From NCBI RefSeq assembly GCF_024346995.1, contig NZ_AP024887.1, positions 2,232,001 to 2,296,000 of the forward strand: a DNA stretch of 64,000 nucleotides, in the 5' to 3' direction. The notes under the pieces are model-generated. The model worked only from the letters and a program-made list of their open reading frames with translations. It did no database searches and was not told the origin of the DNA. The translations under genes were made by a program, and so were the position numbers. Source of the stretch: Vibrio palustris (lineage in GTDB: Bacteria; Pseudomonadota; Gammaproteobacteria; Enterobacterales; Vibrionaceae). Shown here in pieces: positions 57,143-64,000 of this stretch (position 1 is its first letter; each line of letters starts with the position of its first letter).

Positions 57143-58615
57143 ATGAAGCCTTCATTACAGCTCAAGCTAGGTCAACAATTAGCAATGACACCACAATTGC
57201 AGCAAGCGATCCGCTTACTGCAATTGTCTACACTCGACTTACAACAAGAGATTCAAGAAGCCCTAGACTCTAATCCCTTATTGGATGTTGAGGAAAGCGC
57301 AGATGATGTCGCTAATCCTGATGAACGCAAAGAGAACGACCGTAATGAGGAAAAAGAACCGAGTGCGGATGTGACCTCTGAGCCTGAGCCACAAGACAGT
57401 TCTGATGTATTTGATAAATCAGAAATCAGTTCCGATTTAGAAATGGATACAACATGGGATGATATCTACAGTGCTAACACTGGCAACACGGGTGTCGCAA
57501 TGGATGATGATATGCCCGTCTATCAAGGGGAAACCACTCAATCTCTCCAAGATTATCTGCTGTGGCAACTCGACTTAACTCCCTTTAGTGAAACGGATCA
57601 GACGATTGCATTCGCTCTCATCGATGCCATTGATGATTCTGGTTACCTGACTTCATCATTGGAGGATATTCGCGACAATTTCGACTATGACGATGTTGAG
57701 ATTGACGAAATAGAAGCTGTTCGTAAACGTATACAGCAGTTCGATCCTCTCGGTGTCGCCTCGCTGAATCTACAAGATTGCTTATTATTACAATTAGCGA
57801 CCTTTCCTGAACAAACACCGTTTCTGACTGAAGCGAAACTTATTCTTTCTCAGTATATCGATCAACTTGGTAATCGAGATTACAAACTTATCTTAAAAGA
57901 GTCTAAACTCAAAGAAGATGAGTTACGACAAGCTCTGCATTTAATTCAAGCGCTCGATCCTCGTCCTGGCAATCGTATCACTGAAACCCATGCGGAATAT
58001 GTCATTCCTGATGTGTCAGTCTACAAGGATCATGGTAAATGGGTCGTTTCCATTAATCCGGATAGCGTACCTAAGCTCAAAGTGAACCAACAATATGCGG
58101 GGCTCGCCAAAGGCAATACTGCAGATAGCAATTATATTCGCACTAACTTACAAGAAGCAAAATGGCTAATTAAAAGCTTAGAAAGTCGTAATGAGACGTT
58201 ACTAAAAGTGGCAAAATGCATTGTTGAACACCAACGTGATTTCTTTGAATATGGCGAAGAAGCCATGAAACCTATGGTGCTGAATGACGTAGCACTAGCC
58301 GTGGATATGCATGAGTCGACTATCTCAAGGGTAACGACACAGAAATTTATGCATACACCACGAGGCATATTCGAGTTGAAGTACTTTTTCTCTAGCCATG
58401 TCAGTACTGATACTGGCGGAGAATGTTCATCGACCGCAATACGCGCACTGATTAAGAAATTGGTCTCGGCAGAAACCCCTGCTAAGCCTCTCAGTGATAG
58501 CAAAATTGCGGCGTTATTAGCTGACCAAGGAATCAACGTCGCCAGACGAACAATTGCTAAATACCGAGAATCATTGGGAATAGCACCTTCAAGTCAGCGT
58601 AAACGCCTGCTATAA
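57143..58615 (+). CDS. rpoN: RNA polymerase sigma-54 factor
   Basis: A 490-residue sigma-54. Region I is Gln/Leu rich ([21 protein letters not shown]). Region II is very acidic (about residues 45-135). The core-binding and HTH regions follow, and the C-terminal RpoN box [12 protein letters not shown] is intact. In Vibrio it controls flagella, nitrogen use and quorum-sensing sRNAs. The order lptB-rpoN-hpf-ptsN-rapZ-npr is conserved. Confidence 0.97.
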   Translation: MKPSLQLKLGQQLAMTPQLQQAIRLLQLSTLDLQQEIQEALDSNPLLDVEESADDVANPDERKENDRNEEKEPSADVTSEPEPQDSSDVFDKSEISSDLEMDTTWDDIYSANTGNTGVAMDDDMPVYQGETTQSLQDYLLWQLDLTPFSETDQTIAFALIDAIDDSGYLTSSLEDIRDNFDYDDVEIDEIEAVRKRIQQFDPLGVASLNLQDCLLLQLATFPEQTPFLTEAKLILSQYIDQLGNRDYKLILKESKLKEDELRQALHLIQALDPRPGNRITETHAEYVIPDVSVYKDHGKWVVSINPDSVPKLKVNQQYAGLAKGNTADSNYIRTNLQEAKWLIKSLESRNETLLKVAKCIVEHQRDFFEYGEEAMKPMVLNDVALAVDMHESTISRVTTQKFMHTPRGIFELKYFFSSHVSTDTGGECSSTAIRALIKKLVSAETPAKPLSDSKIAALLADQGINVARRTIAKYRESLGIAPSSQRKRLL

Positions 58616-58638
58616 GGCCAAACAGAGAAGGAAAGTCT

Positions 58639-58926
58639 ATGCAAATCAACATTAATGGCCATCACATTGATCTGACCGATTCAATGCAAGACTATGTTCA
58701 CGAGAAATTTCAAAAGCTAGAGCGTTTTTTTGATCAGATAAATAACGTACAAGTTATTTTACGAGTTGAAAAAGTTCGCCAAATCGCGGAAGCTACGCTT
58801 CACGTGAGTCAAGGTGAGATTCATGCGACCGCGGAAAGTGATAACATGTATGCGGCCATCGATGAGTTAGTAAACAAACTCGTACGACAACTCAATAAGC
58901 ATAAAGAAAAGCTAAGTAGCCATTAA
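58639..58926 (+). CDS. hpf: ribosome hibernation promoting factor (short HPF)
   Basis: A 95-residue HPF/YfiA-family protein, short form without the C-terminal dimerisation domain. The start MQININGHHIDLT and the end LVRQLNKHKEKLSSH fit. It binds the 30S subunit and promotes 100S dimers in stationary phase. It lies 23 bases after rpoN. Confidence 0.93.
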   Translation: MQININGHHIDLTDSMQDYVHEKFQKLERFFDQINNVQVILRVEKVRQIAEATLHVSQGEIHATAESDNMYAAIDELVNKLVRQLNKHKEKLSSH

Positions 58927-58928
58927 TC

Positions 58929-59387
58929 ATGCAATTACGCGAAGTATTGACGCTGGACTGCACCAAGAGTGCGGTCCAGTGTTCTAGTAAAAAAAGAGCA
59001 CTAGAAATTATCAGTGAAGTTGCGGCGCAACACACTGGCCAAAATGCAACGTCATTATTTCAATGCATGCTCAGCCGAGAAAAGGTGGGAAGTACCGGAA
59101 TTGGTAATGGTATTGCCATCCCACATGCCCGTATGGCAGACAATGAATCAGCGGTAGCGGTCTTACTGCAGTGTGAACACCCTATCGACTTCGATGCGAT
59201 TGATAACCGACCGGTGGATCTTTTGTTCGCCTTGCTAGTACCAGAAGCGCAATGTAAAGAACACTTGCAGACATTAGCGAGTATGGCTGAGCGCTTGAAA
59301 GATAAAAAAGTGCTCAAACAACTGCGCAGTGCGCATACTGATCAAGAGTTATACAACATCATGGTAGTAAACGAGCAGGATAAATAA
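58929..59387 (+). CDS. ptsN: nitrogen-PTS EIIA(Ntr)
   Basis: A 152-residue EIIA domain of the PTS-Ntr regulatory chain. The phosphorylated His is in [11 protein letters not shown] (about residue 65). It receives phosphate from NPr, encoded three genes on. It starts two bases after hpf. Confidence 0.95.
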   Translation: MQLREVLTLDCTKSAVQCSSKKRALEIISEVAAQHTGQNATSLFQCMLSREKVGSTGIGNGIAIPHARMADNESAVAVLLQCEHPIDFDAIDNRPVDLLFALLVPEAQCKEHLQTLASMAERLKDKKVLKQLRSAHTDQELYNIMVVNEQDK

Positions 59388-59388
59388 C

Positions 59389-60252
59389 ATGCGTTTGATC
59401 GTTGTCAGTGGTCAGTCTGGGGCGGGCAAAAGTGTTGCCTTACGAGTACTGGAAGATTTAGGGTATTACTGCGTTGATAACCTACCTATCAACCTTTTAC
59501 AAGAATTTGTAAAATCAGTAAAAGACAGCAATCAAAACGTCGCTGTGAGTATCGATATCCGTAATTTACCCAAAGACCCAGGATTAATTGAACCCACTCT
59601 GAATCGTTTAAAATCAAGTGATGTCGAAGTCAGCGTGCTATTTTTAGATGCGTCTGAACAAGTGTTACTCAAGCGTTATAGTGAAACTCGACGTATTCAC
59701 CCGTTGTCACTCGCCGATGATAACCCTTCGCTTGCTAAAGCTATTGAGTTAGAAAAGCAGGTTCTCAAACCACTTAAAGAACATGCTGATCATGTTATCG
59801 ATAGCAGCCAACGCTCAATTCACGATCTCAGTGAACGCGTTAGAACTTATATCGAGGGCAATGAGCGTAAAAAACTCGTCATGGTATTTCAATCCTTCGG
59901 CTTTAAATATGGTGTTCCAAGTGACGCCGATTTTGTATTTGATGTACGCTTTTTACCGAACCCCCATTGGGAGCCAGATTTACGCCCAATGACAGGCTTG
60001 GATGCCCCTATCCGTTCGTTTTTGTCAGGCTTTCCTGAAGTGATGGAGTTGAAGTTACAAATTCAAAAATTTTTAGAATATTGGCTTCCTATGCTAGAAA
60101 AAAACAATCGCAGTTATCTCACGGTTGCGATTGGTTGTACTGGCGGCAAACATCGCTCTGTTTATATTACACAACAGTTGGGAGAATACTTTTCCGACTT
60201 AGGTAATAAAGTCAAAATCCAGCATAATACTCTCGACAATAATTTATCATAA
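59389..60252 (+). CDS. rapZ: RNase adapter protein RapZ
   Basis: A 287-residue P-loop protein. Walker A is [14 protein letters not shown] (about residues 6-19), with [10 protein letters not shown] after it, and the C-terminal half includes [12 protein letters not shown]. In E. coli it senses glucosamine-6-phosphate and guides RNase E to sRNA GlmZ. It starts one base after ptsN. Confidence 0.95.
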   Translation: MRLIVVSGQSGAGKSVALRVLEDLGYYCVDNLPINLLQEFVKSVKDSNQNVAVSIDIRNLPKDPGLIEPTLNRLKSSDVEVSVLFLDASEQVLLKRYSETRRIHPLSLADDNPSLAKAIELEKQVLKPLKEHADHVIDSSQRSIHDLSERVRTYIEGNERKKLVMVFQSFGFKYGVPSDADFVFDVRFLPNPHWEPDLRPMTGLDAPIRSFLSGFPEVMELKLQIQKFLEYWLPMLEKNNRSYLTVAIGCTGGKHRSVYITQQLGEYFSDLGNKVKIQHNTLDNNLS

Positions 60253-60264
60253 GAGCGCTTTATC

Positions 60265-60543
60265 ATGCCCAACCTTACTCGTACTGTACTGATTCAAAAC
60301 AAATTAGGTTTACACGCTCGGGCGGCAGTAAAATTAGTCGAGCTCGCACAATCGTTTGATGCTGTGCTGACGATTCAAGCGCAAGATGGTAATGAAGCAA
60401 CAGCAGATACGGTTATTGGTCTTTTGATGCTCCAATCAGCACAAGGACAACATATCACCTTATCAGCCAGTGGCGATGATGCAGAGCCTGCGCTCGAAGC
60501 CGCTTGTCACCTTATCGAAGATAAGTTTGATGAAGATGAATAG
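60265..60543 (+). CDS. npr: HPr-like phosphocarrier NPr
   Basis: A 92-residue HPr-family protein. The active His is in [13 protein letters not shown] (about residue 17), and the conserved Ser region is replaced by [13 protein letters not shown]. It passes phosphate from EI(Ntr) to PtsN. It is the last gene of the rpoN cluster before a 111-base gap. Confidence 0.95.
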   Translation: MPNLTRTVLIQNKLGLHARAAVKLVELAQSFDAVLTIQAQDGNEATADTVIGLLMLQSAQGQHITLSASGDDAEPALEAACHLIEDKFDEDE

Positions 60544-60654
60544 CGCTATCATACTTAAACCCATATAAACATTTAACGTAGATATCTCATATCAATTATA
60601 ATATTAAAACACTATCCGCACCTTTCGTCATTAATCTCGCACTAGGGGGCCTTT

Positions 60655-62013
60655 ATGGCAGAGCAAATTGAATTTGATCAAGCTCACCAAACCCTCCATG
60701 AAATCACTCAAGCACTAGAGAACGGTCGTTTTGTCCATGTTCGTCGTCAGCTTCAGGACATGGAACCAGAAGATATTGCGATACTTTTAGAAGCGTCGCC
60801 TCGTAAAGCCCGTGAAGTTCTTTGGCAATTAACCGACCCAGAAGATTACGGCGAAATCCTTGATGAATTGTCTGAGGATATCAAAGATGCCCTAGTTTCT
60901 AAGATGGCTCCTGAAAAATTAGCGGAAGCCACGGAAGGTATGGACACCGATGACGTTGCCTATGTGTTACGAAGTTTGCCAAATACTTTGTCCAAAGAAG
61001 TATTGGCGCAAATGGATGCTCCAGATCGTCTCAGAGTAGAAACCGCACTTTCTTATCCAGAAGATAGCGCCGGCGGACTAATGAACACCGACGTTACGAC
61101 GATACGTAGTGATGTCATTATCGATGTCGTATTACGCTACTTACGTATGAAAGGCGACTTGCCCGACGTAACTGATTCACTCTATGTGATTGATGAACAT
61201 AGTAAACTAATCGGCCATTTACCCTTAACTGTGTTACTTACCTCTCAGCCTGACGTGCTCGTCAGTGATGTGATGGATGATGCAGATGATGCCATCAGTG
61301 TTGATACGACAGACTCTGACGTTGCAAGCTTATTTGAGCGACGTAATTGGGTTTCCGCGCCTGTCGTTGACCACAGTTATACCTTGGTTGGGCGGATTAC
61401 TATCGATGATGTTGTCGATGTTATTCGTGAAGACGCCGAACACTCAATGATGAGTATGGCAGGGATGGATGATGATGAAGACACCTTTGCACCGGTCATT
61501 AAATCGGCACGTAAGCGTAGTGTGTGGCTTGGCGCCAACGTACTCGCAGCGTTAGCTGCCGCTTCTGTTTCCAATATGTTTGAAGACACGTTGCAGGCGA
61601 TGGCATCAATAGCAGTATTGATGACAATTGTCCCATCAATGGGTGGAGTTGCTGGTAACCAAACCGTCGCGTTGGTGATTCGTGGTCTGGCACTTGGTCA
61701 TATCGGGGAAAGTAACAAAAAAGAATTACTCTACAAAGAAGCCGCCATCGGTTTACTCAACGGTATTTTGTGGGCCGTGCTGATTGGTGTCATTGTCATG
61801 ATCTGGAAAGATAACCTCACGCTTGGTGCCATTCTTTCTGCCGCAATGCTCACCAACTTATTTGTTGCGGGTATTGCCGGCGTGCTCATTCCGGTATTAA
61901 TGAAAAAAATCAATATCGACCCAGCGTTAGCTGGAGGCATGGCGCTAACGACGGTCACCGATGTTGTCGGTTTATTTGCCTTTCTTGGGCTTGCGACTTT
62001 CTTTATCGCTTAG
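60655..62013 (+). CDS. mgtE: magnesium transporter MgtE
   Basis: A 452-residue Mg2+ channel. The N domain (about 1-130, with EPEDIAILLEASPRKAREVLWQL) is followed by tandem CBS domains (about 140-260). Five hydrophobic helices start near residue 285 (SVWLGANVLAALAAASV) and include the conserved PSMGGVAGNQT pore segment. A ribosome-like GGGG is upstream; no Mg riboswitch is visible in the 111-base gap. Confidence 0.93.
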   Translation: MAEQIEFDQAHQTLHEITQALENGRFVHVRRQLQDMEPEDIAILLEASPRKAREVLWQLTDPEDYGEILDELSEDIKDALVSKMAPEKLAEATEGMDTDDVAYVLRSLPNTLSKEVLAQMDAPDRLRVETALSYPEDSAGGLMNTDVTTIRSDVIIDVVLRYLRMKGDLPDVTDSLYVIDEHSKLIGHLPLTVLLTSQPDVLVSDVMDDADDAISVDTTDSDVASLFERRNWVSAPVVDHSYTLVGRITIDDVVDVIREDAEHSMMSMAGMDDDEDTFAPVIKSARKRSVWLGANVLAALAAASVSNMFEDTLQAMASIAVLMTIVPSMGGVAGNQTVALVIRGLALGHIGESNKKELLYKEAAIGLLNGILWAVLIGVIVMIWKDNLTLGAILSAAMLTNLFVAGIAGVLIPVLMKKINIDPALAGGMALTTVTDVVGLFAFLGLATFFIA

Positions 62014-62023
62014 CCATAGCAAA

Positions 62024-62058
62024 CAAAAATCCGCTCCCTTGGGAGCGGATTTTTTTCA
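62024..62058. terminator. bidirectional terminator between mgtE and pmbA
   Basis: An AAATCCGCTCCC / GGGAGCGGATTT stem around a TT centre has a T run right and an A run left. Confidence 0.93.
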
Positions 62059-62084
62059 TTGAGTTTGCACATCAGATAACCAGG

Positions 62085-63428
62085 TTATTCACCTGCCACT
62101 TTCATGTTCTCAACCAATAATGACCCCATTTGGATCTGCGAGCGCGTCTCAATATCCGCCCCTACTGCGACGGTCTTTTGGAAAATTTCTTGCAGATTAC
62201 CAGCAATGGTAAACCCTGATACAGGATATTGAATAATCCCATTTTCAACCCAAAAACCAGCAGCGCCACGTGAATAGTCACCCGTGACAATATTCACACC
62301 TTGACCCATAACTTCGGTCACTAGTATGCCAGTCCCCAGAGTTTGAAGCATTTGCTGAAAGTCTTGTCCTGTTGATTTGACAAACCAGTTATGGATTCCA
62401 CCCGCATGTCCAGTTGGCGTCATATTCATCTTACGAGCCGCATAGCTAGTTAATAAATACGTCGCAAGCTTACCATCGGTAATAATCTCTGTATCTTGCG
62501 TTGCCACGCCTTCACTATCAAACGGACTTGACGCTAAACCACGCTGAATATGTGGACGCTCAGAAATATTAAACCACTCAGGTAAAATTTGTTCGCCGAG
62601 TTTATCGACTAAAAAAGATGACTTACGATAAAGATTACCACCGCTTATCGCCATGACTAAGTGCCCCATCAAGCCTGTCGCGACATCGCGCTCAAACAAA
62701 ATAGGGTAAGTTCCTGTTTTCAATGCGCGAGCATCGAGGCGGCGAACCGTTTTTTCAGCGGCTTGTAAACCAATTTTTTCAGGCTCCCACAAATCATCCT
62801 TATGGCGAGCGAGTGTATAGCTATAATCTCGCTCCATTTCACCATTTTCACCCAAACCAATCACGCTACAACTCGTGCTATGACGGCTTGACGCATAACT
62901 GGCGAGTAAACCATGACTATTACCATAAACGCGCACACCGTAGTGGCTATCGTAGCTTGCGCCATCGCTTTGCTTAATTTTATCGCTATATTCAAGCGCC
63001 GCGCGCTCAGCACGAATCGCAATCTCAGCCGCTTTGTCTGGATCCGGTTCATCAGGGTGAAATAAATCTAAGTCAGGAATATTTTTTACCATAAGCTCAG
63101 CGGGAGCTGGGCCTGAATATGGGTCTTCTGATGTATAGCGAGCGATATCTAAGGCGGCTTTTACTGTCTCATGAATAGCTTTTTCACTTAAATCAGACGT
63201 CGAAGCACTGCCTTTTTTATTTTTACTATATACGGTGATGCCCAACGCACCATCGCTATTAAACTCAACGTTCTCTACTTCACACATACGAGTCGAGACA
63301 CTAAGGCCTGTGCTTTTGTTAATGGCGACTTCTGCGGCGTCAGCGCCGTGCGCAGCCATCTCCAGCGCTTTGGCAACGGCGGCTTCTAAATCGGCTCTTT
63401 GTTGAGCGACTTGCTGTTTCACATCCAT
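62085..63428 (-). CDS. pmbA: TldD/PmbA-family peptidase PmbA
   Basis: A 447-residue partner of TldD. The TldD-PmbA pair is a zinc protease that processes peptide antibiotics such as microcin B17 and degrades CcdA. The zinc HExxxH motif belongs to TldD, and I see none here, as expected for PmbA. Typical blocks are [25 protein letters not shown] ([20 protein letters not shown]) near residue 385. It is divergent from yjgA, as in E. coli. Confidence 0.93.
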   Translation of the reverse strand: MDVKQQVAQQRADLEAAVAKALEMAAHGADAAEVAINKSTGLSVSTRMCEVENVEFNSDGALGITVYSKNKKGSASTSDLSEKAIHETVKAALDIARYTSEDPYSGPAPAELMVKNIPDLDLFHPDEPDPDKAAEIAIRAERAALEYSDKIKQSDGASYDSHYGVRVYGNSHGLLASYASSRHSTSCSVIGLGENGEMERDYSYTLARHKDDLWEPEKIGLQAAEKTVRRLDARALKTGTYPILFERDVATGLMGHLVMAISGGNLYRKSSFLVDKLGEQILPEWFNISERPHIQRGLASSPFDSEGVATQDTEIITDGKLATYLLTSYAARKMNMTPTGHAGGIHNWFVKSTGQDFQQMLQTLGTGILVTEVMGQGVNIVTGDYSRGAAGFWVENGIIQYPVSGFTIAGNLQEIFQKTVAVGADIETRSQIQMGSLLVENMKVAGE

Positions 63429-63537
63429 ACTTTATCCATCTTCTTCGGCATTTGTTTCAATAGGATAACAAGAATTTCGCTTTCTCCCCACGATTCTTGC
63501 TAAAATAGCAGATATAAATAACTTATTAGTGATGAAA

Positions 63538-64000
63538 ATGGCTCGTAAAAATCAAAAAGCTCCTTGGGAAGAAGAAGAAGAAATCATTTGGGTGAGTAAA
63601 ACTGAACTCAAAAACGATATGACAGAACTGCAAAAACTGGGAGAAGATCTCGTTAATTTAAAACCTGCAGTGTTAGCCAAGTTTCCACTACCGGAAGACT
63701 TAGCCGAAGCCATTGCCGACGCTCAGCGCTTTAAAACAGAAGCTCGCCGTCGCCAGTTACAATATATTGGTAAGCTCATGCGTCAAATTGATCATGAACC
63801 AATCCAAGCCGCCTTGGATAAGTTTAATAACAAGCACTCGCAGTCAACAGCTGCTCTGCATAAGTTAGAAGACTTACGCGATCGCATTATTACTGATGGT
63901 GATAAAGCCATTGATGAAGCCATGGCACAATATCCAGACCTTGACCGTCAGCGTCTACGCCATCTTTCTCGTCAAGCACGTAAAGAGAAAGCAGCGCAGA
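63538..64000 (+). CDS. darP: ribosome-associated protein YjgA/DarP, cut by the window end
   Basis: An open frame with no stop before the window end (154 codons visible). It begins [21 protein letters not shown] and matches the DUF615 family (YjgA, DarP), a 50S assembly factor. Conserved parts are [16 protein letters not shown] and [12 protein letters not shown]. Another ATG in frame lies two codons upstream (63532). Position beside pmbA matches E. coli. The 3' end is outside. Confidence 0.9.
   Translation, partial: MARKNQKAPWEEEEEIIWVSKTELKNDMTELQKLGEDLVNLKPAVLAKFPLPEDLAEAIADAQRFKTEARRRQLQYIGKLMRQIDHEPIQAALDKFNNKHSQSTAALHKLEDLRDRIITDGDKAIDEAMAQYPDLDRQRLRHLSRQARKEKAAQ

Overview
This 64 kb window is a chromosomal segment of a gamma-proteobacterium, almost certainly a member of the Vibrionaceae. 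The basis for that is the set of gene neighbourhoods and the rRNA operon layout, not a database match. The neighbourhoods are: ygfB divergent from zapA-6S RNA-fau-rpiA-serA; ilvIH, a FAA1-type acyl-CoA ligase and leuO, with leuABCD beyond; lptFG divergent from pepA-holC-valS; argF beside pyrBI-ridA; and mla-murA divergent from kds-lpt-rpoN-hpf-ptsN-rapZ-npr. Species cannot be fixed from the text alone. Almost all of the window is conserved core genome on both strands.

Layout. 1-4240: cell division (zapA), 6S RNA, folate salvage (fau), rpiA, serA. 4270-17090: branched-chain amino acid block with ilvIH, an acyl-CoA ligase, the LysR regulator leuO, a phosphatase/glycosyltransferase pair, then leuABCD behind a leucine leader peptide and attenuator. 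17185-23225: a complete rRNA operon on the minus strand (promoter, boxA, 16S, tRNA-Ile, tRNA-Ala, 23S, 5S, tRNA-Thr, second 5S). 23320-28642 (minus): an HD-GYP protein, tRNA-Leu, a glycerol-dehydrogenase-like enzyme and the LPS permease pair lptFG. 28834-33853 (plus): pepA, holC, valS. 33892-41076: rluA, an atypical NRAMP-family transporter, rapA and a PIN-PhoH ATPase. 43826-47036: argF, pyrBI behind a pyrL leader/attenuator, ridA. 47084-52461 (minus): plsC, murA, ibaG and mlaFEDCB. 52807-62058 (plus): yrbG, kdsDC, lptCAB, rpoN, hpf, ptsN, rapZ, npr, mgtE. 62085-64000: pmbA (minus) and the 5' part of yjgA/darP (plus, cut by the window end).

The one clearly accessory segment is 41077-43629. 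It is an AT-rich insert with a divergent LysR regulator and MFS transporter, bounded by a 113-bp direct repeat (112/113 identical). The repeat consists of the last 25 codons (stop included) plus the terminator of the PhoH gene. This looks like an integration at the 3' end of phoH that left the gene intact, but no integrase lies inside. The right-hand repeat ends exactly at a candidate ArgR operator of argF.

Several transcripts carry readable regulatory signals: the leuL and pyrL leaders with attenuators, a 6S RNA whose closing stem reaches to within a few bases of the fau start codon, an rrn P1 promoter with a GC-rich discriminator, and two 12-bp perfect palindromes in divergent promoter regions. 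Functionally the window joins amino-acid and pyrimidine synthesis, translation machinery, and outer-membrane assembly and lipid asymmetry (lpt, kds, mla, plsC, murA).
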